DNA of 18,280 bases from Puniceicoccales bacterium (lineage in GTDB: Bacteria > Verrucomicrobiota > Verrucomicrobiia > Opitutales > JAIRLM01): the NCBI GenBank assembly GCA_031281635.1, contig JAITFC010000065.1, positions 1 to 18,280 on the forward strand, read 5' to 3'. Within the stretch, counting starts at the first letter, position 1; each line of letters begins with the position of its first letter. The translations under genes were made by a program, and so were the position numbers. Under the pieces are notes generated by a model. That model was not told the origin of the DNA. It ran no database searches and worked only from the letters and a program-made list of their open reading frames with translations. Positions 1 to 6,926 of the stretch are shown piece after piece.

Positions 1-60
1 CTATGGGCACCGATTTCCCGCTTCGGGTTCAAATCTATAAATTTCATGGCCTAAGTGACT
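1..60 (+). repeat. Copy 1 of an unidentified two-copy structured element
   Basis: Positions 3-11 read as TAYGGGCACC-like sequence (TATGGGCACC, 2-11). A hairpin follows: GATTT 12-16 with AAATC 31-35, enclosing CCCG 17-20, loop CTT, CGGG 24-27. It ends with CATGGCCTAAGTGACT at 45-60. The same layout (same first block, a different hairpin, same last block) recurs at 4437-4498. The hairpin sequences differ while the flanking blocks are kept, which is typical of a structured RNA rather than a simple duplication. I do not recognise the family. The copy may be the 3' trailer of a gene left of the window or the far upstream leader of the gene at 238. Confidence 0.5.
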
Positions 61-203
61 TCTCATTTTATTGTTAACTTTTTATTATGAACGAGACAGG
101 AAATCCATATCACGCTCCAACAACCTTTGCCAAATTTCTATCGCATAAAATCTCAGTGTCGAGCTTTTTTTAGGGTATTTTTTGCAAATGTGTGAGTTTT
201 TTC

Positions 204-232
204 TTGAAAAATTGTTTTTTTGTTTACAAAAT
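204..232 (+). promoter_or_regulatory. Possible promoter directly abutting the kinase-like gene
   Basis: TTGAAA at 204-209, a 17-nt spacer, and CAAAAT at 227-232 (4 of 6 matches to TATAAT), followed after only 5 nt by the ATG at 238. If used, the transcript would start at or next to the start codon. The -10 match is weak and the region is AT-rich, so this is tentative. Confidence 0.3.
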
Positions 233-237
233 GGCGC

Positions 238-3039
238 ATGGCGTCTTACGCTATTCGCGGTCAAGAACGAATAGGACAGCCACATACGCTTGATGCGGCA
301 AATCTGGAAAAAAAAAATTTCATACACAAAGCGGTGCGCTGTGTGGCGATTGTAGCGGCGATTGCTACAGGAATTTTTGCCATTGCTTTGGCGTTAGGTG
401 TGTCCGCTTGTCTTTGGCCCCTGGTCGTGGTAGCTGGGATTTTAGCGATTGCCCTAGTGTACATATTGTGCTGCCGAAATTGCCAAGATGCCGCACCGGA
501 ACCGCTGCTCGAACCTCCTCTACCACACGACCCGCCGCCACCGGAAAATTTGCCAAATTCCTCACCAACATCACCGGAAGATGCTCCACCAGCTCAACCA
601 CTGGGAGATTCACCAGATGCCCCGCCACCACCGGAAGATCCGCCAGATCCTGGAGAGAATTCCAGTGGCTCAGAAGCCCCCCATCCGCCAGCATCGGGGA
701 ATCCTCCACTGGAAGTAGCAGATCGACCATTGGGAGCAGATGCTTCGCCACCACTGGGAGACGTACCACCAGAACCACCACTGGAAGGTGCGCCATCAGA
801 CCAACCGCTTGGGCCGCCAGAAGATGCGCTGCCAGATCAGCCACCAGATGTTCCGCCACCAGGAGATCCGCCAGATTCCTTATCAACATCATCAGGAAAT
901 TCGCCAGATCCTTCACCGCCACCGGAAAGTGCGCCACCGGAGGATTCGCCAGGTGCTCCGCCGCCACAAATGGACCCGCCAGAACCGGAACCGCCGGAGG
1001 AGGCAGCGGAGGTTAATATTTTGACCCAAGAGGAACAGCAAGAACGAGAGCAACGTGAGCAACTCATGCAACAGATGCATGCATTTGTGGATGAAATTTT
1101 CACAGGCAGCCATTGGCACCTGCGAGAAATTGGAATTGGGCAACCTAACGCGAGAATGCCGGACGAGAATTTGACAAAACTCCGAGAGATACTTGACGCA
1201 GCGATTGATTGTTTGGAGAAGCAATCTTTAGAGCATATGCGGACTGTGCATGATTTATTGGTTGGTCACATGCAAGGTGGAAGATGCGATTCTCACCGGC
1301 TAATTGCACTTGATTATCAGTATACGCAGGACGTCTACAAGTTTCGGGTGCCAATAGTGGACTTCATAATAACCATAACCGAAAACCCGGAAATGTGGGA
1401 CAAAGGCCTGCAATGGTACCACATGCAGTCCGATGGCATCTGTAGTGTGGAAGATTACCAAAGGCGCTGGATTTCGCTGCAAGGTGTTAGGAGGCAAATG
1501 CTCAGCCCGCGCGATTCTTGGGTTGGTCCAGATAGAAGTGGTGTAATGCTCAGACATTTCTGCGCATGTAATCTCCCATTGGGGGATAAACTTTATGGCG
1601 CCCTGGATCAAATTTATCAAAGAACATGGGCAGCATTGAAATGTTCGCAGGAAACATTTAGGCGCAAATTGGGCGAAGAATGTCATTCTACACAAATCGC
1701 ATTCGACAGCATGATGCAATCTATCGGAAGATACATGCAAAGTTTTCGCACCATTCCGCTATCCGAAAATGATGTATTTTATATATATAACCACTACTTG
1801 CGACAACTAATTACCGGCATTAACACACAACTCTCGCGACAGAAGTACGAAGAGATTGATTTTGCAGACATCTTGCTTCCCGAAGAAGAAACTGCAGATG
1901 ATCCCACGGCAAGCGCAACAGGCATGCTGGCAAGGACCACAACTCTCGCCATAGCCGCTGACGGAGCCCTGCTACCTCTGTTGGACGTTGCCCAAACGTC
2001 GGATAGCCTGCGCCGTGCACAGAGTGCGTTTCGGCTTATTCTCGACGCCAAAAAACTTCAGGGACCGTTTTTGCGATGTTTGCGCAGGGTAATTCAGCGG
2101 CGTTTCTCCATAGATTTTGTGGGGAGTGGCCTTGTCAGTTCGGTGTTTTTGGCGCACGTCGTTGGACATGGCTATAAGTGTGTTCGCCTATTGCAACCGG
2201 ATGAACTGGAAGCAGCGGCTTTTGTGCGTCCGACCCTCTCCCTCGCTTTCGACTCGCAGACGCGAGCGAATCCAAATTTATCGGGCAGGATGTTGGTCTG
2301 TGCGAAGGTTGGCCAAAGATTCGCTGAACTTTTTGGCTGCCACTCTCCAGCCATTGACACTATCGTGCTGAGCGGCAGCGACGATTCGACGGTTCTTGCC
2401 ATGACGCATGCCGGTCGTCAGACTTTGTATGCGCACATGCATACTCCTGAATTTACTGTTACCAATGAATTTGTATATCAATCTATAATACTTCAAATAT
2501 TTTACGATTTTGTAGGCCAAATAGATGGGCACCAAGGAAATGCATGCGTCGATGCTGCGGGCGACCTTAGGGCCATCGACTACGGGATGACATTTCCTCC
2601 AGTTTTCATCACACTTGACAACGATGAAACGTTGAGCAATTTTGCACGCGCGTTTTGCGCAAACGGACAAAGATCTATTTCCGCAGATTTAACACAGGCC
2701 CAAATAAAAGATCGTTTGCAGAAAAGGGATGATTTGAGACATGTTCTCCCAAGGCTACCTCCATTGACGCGGAGAATGAAAAGTGGTCTAGAACAGATGA
2801 CGAGCGACGAAGGGAAGCAATGGATGCGCGAGATGCTAACGCAGCATAATTTTACTCCAAGAGAAATAGCAGCAGCCATCCAGCGCCTGGACCTTATAAG
2901 GGAGCAGTTACCTCATGTGCCCATTGTCAAGAAAAAGAACTATTTGAAACTCTATCAAAGAGGATTCTTAGCGTCGCTATTTTTTCCATCTCTGACTGAA
3001 GAGAATTGTCTTCTAAAAGTATATCGAAGGGGACAATGA
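238..3039 (+). CDS. Inc-like membrane-anchored, Pro-rich protein with a PI3/PI4-kinase-like domain (candidate effector)
   Basis: The protein has 933 residues from ATG 238; a TTG at 220 is in frame but has no ribosome site. Residues 33-54 and 58-78 form two hydrophobic segments with a very short turn, the arrangement of chlamydial Inc proteins. Residues about 87-258 are an acidic, Pro-rich linker with many PP, PPP and PPPP runs, followed by a Gln/Glu-rich helix near 262-290. The C-terminal third has the ordered motifs of a kinase fold: a glycine loop GSGLVSSVFLA from 629, a lysine in YKCVRL (K647), a catalytic-loop-like DGHQGN (D763, H765, N768) and AIDYGMTFP (D781). The last two resemble the DRxxxN and AIDNGLAFP signatures of type II PI4 kinases and the DRHxxN/DFG of PI3 kinases. 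A lipid or protein kinase acting in a host cell is inferred. A HipA- or Fam20-like fold is an alternative. The substrate and secretion route cannot be read from the sequence. Confidence 0.75.
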   Translation: MASYAIRGQERIGQPHTLDAANLEKKNFIHKAVRCVAIVAAIATGIFAIALALGVSACLWPLVVVAGILAIALVYILCCRNCQDAAPEPLLEPPLPHDPPPPENLPNSSPTSPEDAPPAQPLGDSPDAPPPPEDPPDPGENSSGSEAPHPPASGNPPLEVADRPLGADASPPLGDVPPEPPLEGAPSDQPLGPPEDALPDQPPDVPPPGDPPDSLSTSSGNSPDPSPPPESAPPEDSPGAPPPQMDPPEPEPPEEAAEVNILTQEEQQEREQREQLMQQMHAFVDEIFTGSHWHLREIGIGQPNARMPDENLTKLREILDAAIDCLEKQSLEHMRTVHDLLVGHMQGGRCDSHRLIALDYQYTQDVYKFRVPIVDFIITITENPEMWDKGLQWYHMQSDGICSVEDYQRRWISLQGVRRQMLSPRDSWVGPDRSGVMLRHFCACNLPLGDKLYGALDQIYQRTWAALKCSQETFRRKLGEECHSTQIAFDSMMQSIGRYMQSFRTIPLSENDVFYIYNHYLRQLITGINTQLSRQKYEEIDFADILLPEEETADDPTASATGMLARTTTLAIAADGALLPLLDVAQTSDSLRRAQSAFRLILDAKKLQGPFLRCLRRVIQRRFSIDFVGSGLVSSVFLAHVVGHGYKCVRLLQPDELEAAAFVRPTLSLAFDSQTRANPNLSGRMLVCAKVGQRFAELFGCHSPAIDTIVLSGSDDSTVLAMTHAGRQTLYAHMHTPEFTVTNEFVYQSIILQIFYDFVGQIDGHQGNACVDAAGDLRAIDYGMTFPPVFITLDNDETLSNFARAFCANGQRSISADLTQAQIKDRLQKRDDLRHVLPRLPPLTRRMKSGLEQMTSDEGKQWMREMLTQHNFTPREIAAAIQRLDLIREQLPHVPIVKKKNYLKLYQRGFLASLFFPSLTEENCLLKVYRRGQ
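496..1014 (+). repeat. Proline-rich degenerate repeat tract within the kinase-like gene
   Basis: About 170 codons are dominated by CCA/CCG/CCT proline with Glu, Asp, Gly and Ser. They form degenerate units of the PPEDxP and QPLGxxPD type, repeated imperfectly at DNA level (for example ccgccagat and ccaccactgggaga recur). The tract links the membrane hairpin to the folded C-terminal part and is expected to be disordered. The biased composition also opens long spurious frames on both strands. Confidence 0.85.
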
Positions 3040-3075
3040 ATGCCGCGTACCTTCATCCGTCGCTGCCGCTCCCCA

Positions 3076-3104
3076 TTGACAGTTGGCAAAAAAGAGCTTG
3101 TAGT
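3076..3104 (+). promoter_or_regulatory. Candidate promoter for the M91-like peptidase gene
   Basis: A perfect TTGACA at 3076-3081, a 17-nt spacer and TGTAGT at 3099-3104 (4 of 6). It lies in the gap between the kinase-like gene and the start at 3134, so the peptidase gene is probably transcribed on its own. The sequence CCATTGACAG around the -35 recurs at 4589-4598 before another small gene. Confidence 0.4.
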
Positions 3105-3133
3105 TTTACGTATTTTTACGAAGAAACAGTGGC

Positions 3134-3916
3134 ATGGTTACGCTGGATGACATGATATTGCGCGAAGATGCGTTTTTGCGCGACGCAGAAAAATTGCACC
3201 TAACCTTCGACGAAACAGTCGTTTATTCGCAAATCGAGGACGCAGACGTACGCAAACGTCTGAGAGAATTTGTGGATTATGAGGGCACTTTTGCGGAAGT
3301 TTTGGATGAAATTTGCTCCAACGTCGTTGGCAGGACACTTTTTCGGCTCGTTGCAACGAAGGCGGCCATGAAACGGGGAGGGCAGCGCATTGGCCTCTAC
3401 GACGGTGCGCAAAATAGCAATCTCTACTCGCGGAAGGATTTTGCCGTACTCATTAATTTGCGGATGTTCGACGACAGAGGCATTGGGATTGACGCGCGGC
3501 AATACTACTGCATCGACGAGGACGGGCAGATTGTTCCGAAGCGCAAGACCCTCGTGGGCACGCTCTTCCACGAATTTTGCCACGCATTACACGACATTGA
3601 ACAAATTTCGGAAATAACGGAAGCCGGGGAATTACACAATTCGAACTACATACTCGGGTGTACCTGGGATAACGCGGAGGAATTGCGCACCATCAGCGGC
3701 TGCATCTTTGGCGTCGCCTACGACCCAATTTGTGACCACTGCTTTGACCTCTGCTACTCCCTTGGCCGCGGAGAACCATTTCGTCCACGCTACAGCCACC
3801 GCGGATTTCATGATCAAACTCCTCCGCACGAAGAAGCAATGGAGAGGCGCAAACTGGCCGCACATCTGTCGGAATCGAGAAAAATTATGGACGGCTGGAA
3901 AAAATATGTCCTGTAG
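3134..3916 (+). CDS. M91-like (NleD/HopH-type) zinc metallopeptidase, candidate type III effector
   Basis: The protein has 260 residues with no signal peptide or membrane segment. The zinc-peptidase core is TLFHEFCHALH, giving HExxH with H146, E147 and H150. It is followed about 32 residues later by NAEELRTISG (E182/E183), a plausible third ligand, and then by a C-terminal YDPICDHCFDLCYSLG...PRYSHRGF stretch. The order 'HExxH, then EE-x-T-x-G, then a conserved loop ending in R-x-(S/Y)-(H/Y)' is what I know of peptidase family M91, which includes the type III effectors NleD and HopH1 that cleave host MAP kinases. The length is close to that family (about 220-260). The ATG at 3134 has only a weak GAAG upstream. 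Family membership is inferred from motifs, and the host target is unknown. Confidence 0.7.
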   Translation: MVTLDDMILREDAFLRDAEKLHLTFDETVVYSQIEDADVRKRLREFVDYEGTFAEVLDEICSNVVGRTLFRLVATKAAMKRGGQRIGLYDGAQNSNLYSRKDFAVLINLRMFDDRGIGIDARQYYCIDEDGQIVPKRKTLVGTLFHEFCHALHDIEQISEITEAGELHNSNYILGCTWDNAEELRTISGCIFGVAYDPICDHCFDLCYSLGRGEPFRPRYSHRGFHDQTPPHEEAMERRKLAAHLSESRKIMDGWKKYVL

Positions 3917-4096
3917 AAAAATTTTTAGGACCTTGTGCGAACCAGACACGGCGATTTGCACATTTAGCATTGGCGCAGCCGCGGAAAGAATCTTTCGCCA
4001 AAGTGATGGTATGAAAGCGCTAAAGACAGGCCAATCGCTGAGTTCATCGGATTTCCCATAGAAGCGGAAAAACTTCGAAAATTTTTTTAAAAAAAC

Positions 4097-4125
4097 TTGC
4101 CTTTTTTCAAAAATGCGTCTATAGA
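4097..4125 (+). promoter_or_regulatory. Candidate promoter for small membrane protein gene
   Basis: TTGCCT at 4097-4102, a 17-nt spacer and TATAGA at 4120-4125, each 4 of 6 to consensus. It is followed by a ribosome site (AAGGGAA, about 4134-4140) and the ATG at 4148. The spacing is right but both boxes are imperfect in an AT-rich stretch. Confidence 0.35.
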
Positions 4126-4147
4126 TCTCCCCGAAGGGAATAAGAAT

Positions 4148-4435
4148 ATGATAGATTTTTTTGAACATATGTGTAAGTCCATCGTGCGGTGGACGAACAA
4201 CGGTGACTCATTGTCGAGCGCCCAAGTTGCCTCGCTCGCTACAGGGCTCGGTTTGTTAGCTGCTTCCGTTGTCCTTGTGCCGAGTTTGGGTGGAAGTGCA
4301 GCAGTGGCATATCTTGCTAATACGAAGTGGGCACTTAGCGCTGTGACAGGTACTCTGGCAGTTGCGGTTTTCGTCGCACGGGCGTTGATTAACTGGGAAG
4401 AGACGGCAGAGAATCAGGATGATGATGAAGCCTGA
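4148..4435 (+). CDS. Small Inc-like two-segment membrane protein
   Basis: This 95-residue protein is of unknown family. The ATG at 4148 is chosen over an upstream TTG at 4097 because it has an AAGGGA ribosome site about 8 nt before it, and the TTG overlaps a likely -35 box. Residues 1-24 are polar and amphipathic (MIDFFEHMCKSIVRW). Residues about 26-57 and 61-82 are hydrophobic and rich in Ala, Val, Leu and Gly, with a short break. The tail is acidic (ENQDDDEA). The paired hydrophobic lobes resemble chlamydial inclusion membrane proteins, but a small inner-membrane protein or holin-like protein would look similar. Directly after its stop lies the second copy of the repeated element. Confidence 0.6.
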   Translation: MIDFFEHMCKSIVRWTNNGDSLSSAQVASLATGLGLLAASVVLVPSLGGSAAVAYLANTKWALSAVTGTLAVAVFVARALINWEETAENQDDDEA

Positions 4436-4436
4436 T

Positions 4437-4498
4437 ACGGGCACCTTCTACTCATGGCTGTTGTAAAACAGCCGATCACAACCATGGTCTAAGTGACT
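4437..4498 (+). repeat. Copy 2 of the two-copy structured element
   Basis: TACGGGCACC starts right after the stop codon of the small membrane protein gene. A perfect hairpin GGCTGTT-GTAA-AACAGCC sits at 4456-4473 and CATGGTCTAAGTGACT at 4483-4498. Against the copy at 2-60, the first block matches 9 of 10 and the last block 15 of 16, while the central hairpin sequence is unrelated and 4 nt longer overall. Conserved flanks around a changing stem suggest a functional RNA or protein-binding element. It could be a 3' UTR element of the gene at 4148 or a leader element of the gene at 4641. Confidence 0.55.
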
Positions 4499-4503
4499 AC
4501 GGG

Positions 4504-4538
4504 ACTGGCACAAAATTGTGCCAGTGAGAGATTTTTTT
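4504..4538 (+). terminator. Strong palindrome followed by a T tract, probable terminator
   Basis: ACTGGCACAA at 4504-4513 and TTGTGCCAGT at 4516-4525 form a perfect 10-bp inverted repeat, followed by GAGAGA and seven T residues (4532-4538). It sits between two same-strand genes and would end the 4148 transcript. The 6-nt gap between stem and T tract is longer than ideal, so an operator function for the palindrome is also possible. Confidence 0.55.
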
Positions 4539-4590
4539 ATATCACCCAAAGTATATTAGTAAAAACATTGTCATTAAAAGATTTTTTCCA

Positions 4591-4619
4591 TTGACAGGTC
4601 TGGCGTTTTTCCGTGCCAT
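4591..4619 (+). promoter_or_regulatory. Possible promoter for the 179-residue membrane protein gene
   Basis: A perfect TTGACA at 4591-4596 within CCATTGACAG, the same 10 bases found before the M91-like gene. The -10 position at 17-nt spacing is TGCCAT, only 3 of 6, so this promoter may be weak or activator-dependent. Confidence 0.3.
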
Positions 4620-4640
4620 CTTTCGGCGGGAGAGTTCTTT

Positions 4641-5180
4641 ATGGGTACCATTTGTAATGCGCTGCGCTGTGGAGTAGCAACAGCGTGGAGAGAAGAATTT
4701 GTTGAGACAAATCCATTGTTCTCGAATTTGATGTGGCTATGCTTTTTCCCGGTAAGAGCAGTGTCAACACTGGCAGAAGGTGCACTGTTGATCGCCTATG
4801 GATGCGCTAGCAGCGTGGTGTTGATAATTTCTGTTTTGTTGAAATTTAAAAATGGCATATTCATTGTTCGCGTGATAAGAATTGTATACCTTTTGATTTG
4901 CGAGCTTCTTCCGCGGAGCTTCGTGCTAGACGAAAAACCTAAGATTCTCCCAAAGAAAATCGCAACGGATGGGAATGTACGCTATCCTCACAGGCCGTTG
5001 GGGAAATCATTTCTAGGTGCAATGAAGGAAAAGATTATATTCAGGATGTTATGGAGCCTATCTTGGCTTGTACGATTTTGTTTGTTCGCTTTGAGCAAGG
5101 CACTTATCACGCCAGCGTCGATTGTGAGTGCTGGGGCTCGAGCGGTATATTTCATTGGTAATGGCATGTGTAATCTATAA
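4641..5180 (+). CDS. Multi-pass Inc-like membrane protein of unknown function
   Basis: This 179-residue protein starts at ATG 4641 with a good ribosome site (GGCGGGAG, about 4626-4632). Hydrophobic stretches lie at about residues 30-68, 71-91 and 135-175. Between them is a basic loop (residues about 92-134) with Lys/Arg/Pro-rich sequence such as KPKILPKKIATDG. No enzymatic motif is visible. I do not recognise the family. Its size, paired hydrophobic lobes and neighbours make an inclusion- or host-membrane protein plausible, but an ordinary inner-membrane protein is not excluded. Its stop codon overlaps the end of the convergent ABC transporter gene by 6 bases, with no terminator between them. 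Confidence 0.55.
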   Translation: MGTICNALRCGVATAWREEFVETNPLFSNLMWLCFFPVRAVSTLAEGALLIAYGCASSVVLIISVLLKFKNGIFIVRVIRIVYLLICELLPRSFVLDEKPKILPKKIATDGNVRYPHRPLGKSFLGAMKEKIIFRMLWSLSWLVRFCLFALSKALITPASIVSAGARAVYFIGNGMCNL

Positions 5181-6926
5181 CCGTTCGGCACAATCTGGCA
5201 CAAGAGGCTGTTGCGCGTGGAGGCGGGAGTACATTCCGTTGTCCTTGCGGAGCAGTTCGCTATGAGTTCCGCATTCCGTGATGCGTCCACTTTCCAAAAC
5301 CACGAGAAAATCTGCCCGTGCGATCGTCGATAGCCGGTGGGCGATGACGATGACCGTTTTATTACGCGTCAAATTTTCCAGAGCCCGTTGCACTTGCGCT
5401 TCCGTGCAATTGTCCAATGCACTCGTGGCCTCATCCAGTAATACGATGGGGGCATCTTTGAGAATGGCTCTGGCAATGGCAATTCGCTGCTTCTGGCCGC
5501 CGGAGAGAAGGACGCCGCGCTCGCCCACCTCCGTGTCTAAACCCTGCGGGAGACTTTCGATGAAAGTCGTCAGCATGGCCGCTTCGACGGCTTTTGTAAG
5601 ATCTTCCGAAGAGGCATTTTGTCGACCCAATAAAATGTTTTCACGGATACTACCGGAAAAAAGAAAATCGTTCTGAAAAACAACGGCAATACTCTGACGC
5701 AGATCTCCAATGGGAATTTGGCGCAGATCCCGGCCGTCGATGGTGATGCGTCCCCGTTGCACATCATAGAGTCGCAGAAGTAGATGCACGAGAGTACTTT
5801 TTCCACTTCCAGAATTGCCAACAATGCCGACCGTTTGGCCGGCGCGCACAAAAAAACTCACATCATTCAGCACGGGACATTCTTCGCGGTAGGAAAAGGA
5901 AATTGACTCAAATGCGATGCCCTCGGACACACTTATGGCGCTGACCGGTGCAAATGGTTCCGCCGGAATTTTTGGCCGCATGCGCATGGTTTCGCGAATG
6001 CGTTCGGCGGCAACGATTGATGTTTGGATAGCGGTAAAATTTCCCCCAATTCCCTTGATGGGGTTGTAGAGCAGCAGTAGCGCGGCGACGAAAGAAGCAA
6101 ATTCTCCGGCACTCATGAGTTCATTCGTGATAAATAACCCGCCAATGGATAGCACGCCAGCTAGACCGATGGAAATGATAAAGTGCATGATCGGCGATGG
6201 CCAGTTGGCGTGTCGCACGAGCCGCATGTCGGTCCGAAATAGCGAATCCACAAGCTCCGCGTGGCAACGATTCTGGCGCTCCTGCAAATTATACGTTGCA
6301 ATGGTGCGATTTCCGCCGCAGCACTCGCCGTAAAAAGCCATCTCTTCGGCACTGGTCAATTGACTTTTTTTCGCCAAGGCGCGCATTTTTTTTCGCACAA
6401 TGCGCAGGGGGAAAAAAGCCACGCACACAGCGGATAAAGCCATGACGGCCAACCACCAAGACGTGTACAACAGGACGGTGGCAAGGGCAATGGAGGAAAC
6501 AAAGCGAGTGAGAAAGCAGCGGACATGGGTCATCATCGCTCCGAAGGCAGTATTGGCATCTGTGGAAAACCGTAAAAGTACACTACCAGAATCACTTGTG
6601 TCAAAATAGGCGCTGTCCATGAGAAGCAGGTGCTGGAAAAGTTTTCGCTTCACATCCCGGACCATACAATTTCCAACCCAGGCATTTACGTAGGCAGCGC
6701 AGAAAACAAAACAGCCCTGCGTTGCGGTGAAAAGGACAATGAGAAGCGGGATGGAAACGGCAAAATGAGCGCTGCCACCGTGGGCAATTTGGTCGACGAA
6801 CGGTCGCAAAAATGCCGCAATGACGGCCTCCATGGAACCAACGGGAATTGTGAGGATAATCCCGAAAATGGCGATCCAGCGGTAGGGTCGCAGCCAGCTC
6901 CACAAAAAGCGCAGCAAAGGATTCAC
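5175..6926 (-). CDS. MsbA-like ABC exporter, fused membrane and ATPase domains
   Basis: The protein has 583 residues, the usual length for a half-transporter that works as a homodimer. Residues 1-310 are the six-helix export domain. The nucleotide-binding domain follows: Walker A GNSGSGKST (370-378), Q-loop VFQNDFLFSG (417-425), signature LSGGQ (474-478), Walker B IVLLDE (494-499) and the switch His in IAHRLSTI (H530). The MsbA/LmrA-type family exports lipid A precursors, lipids or drugs across the inner membrane. The substrate here cannot be decided, although lipid A flipping is reasonable for a Gram-negative cell. The start is GTG, overlapping the TGA of the upstream lipoprotein gene by 4 bases (GTGA), so the two are translationally coupled. 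The 3' end overlaps a convergent gene by 6 bases. Confidence 0.93.
   Translation of the reverse strand: MNPLLRFLWSWLRPYRWIAIFGIILTIPVGSMEAVIAAFLRPFVDQIAHGGSAHFAVSIPLLIVLFTATQGCFVFCAAYVNAWVGNCMVRDVKRKLFQHLLLMDSAYFDTSDSGSVLLRFSTDANTAFGAMMTHVRCFLTRFVSSIALATVLLYTSWWLAVMALSAVCVAFFPLRIVRKKMRALAKKSQLTSAEEMAFYGECCGGNRTIATYNLQERQNRCHAELVDSLFRTDMRLVRHANWPSPIMHFIISIGLAGVLSIGGLFITNELMSAGEFASFVAALLLLYNPIKGIGGNFTAIQTSIVAAERIRETMRMRPKIPAEPFAPVSAISVSEGIAFESISFSYREECPVLNDVSFFVRAGQTVGIVGNSGSGKSTLVHLLLRLYDVQRGRITIDGRDLRQIPIGDLRQSIAVVFQNDFLFSGSIRENILLGRQNASSEDLTKAVEAAMLTTFIESLPQGLDTEVGERGVLLSGGQKQRIAIARAILKDAPIVLLDEATSALDNCTEAQVQRALENLTRNKTVIVIAHRLSTIARADFLVVLESGRITECGTHSELLRKDNGMYSRLHAQQPLVPDCAERL

Noticed and set aside
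1..60. Possible 3' end of a tRNA or tmRNA (GGGTTCAAATC resembles a T-loop)
   Set aside because: The bases on either side of the TTCAAAT do not pair into a T-stem and no acceptor or CCA end follows. The same block layout recurs at 4437-4498 without this T-loop-like string.
220..237. In-frame TTG at 220 as the start of the kinase-like protein
   Set aside because: It lacks a ribosome site and lies inside the AT-rich promoter-like stretch. ATG at 238 is the first good start in frame.
365..1016. Long open frames of about 200 codons on both strands overlapping the start of the kinase-like gene
   Set aside because: They arise from the biased Pro-rich repeat composition (CCN/NCC-type codons leave few stops in other frames), have low-complexity translations and lack starts with ribosome sites.
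3036..3155. A 39-codon ORF whose ATG overlaps the stop of the kinase-like gene (ATGA) and which runs into the peptidase gene
   Set aside because: No recognisable protein features, it overlaps the likely promoter and start of the peptidase gene, and the overlap alone is weak evidence. A leader peptide is possible but unsupported.
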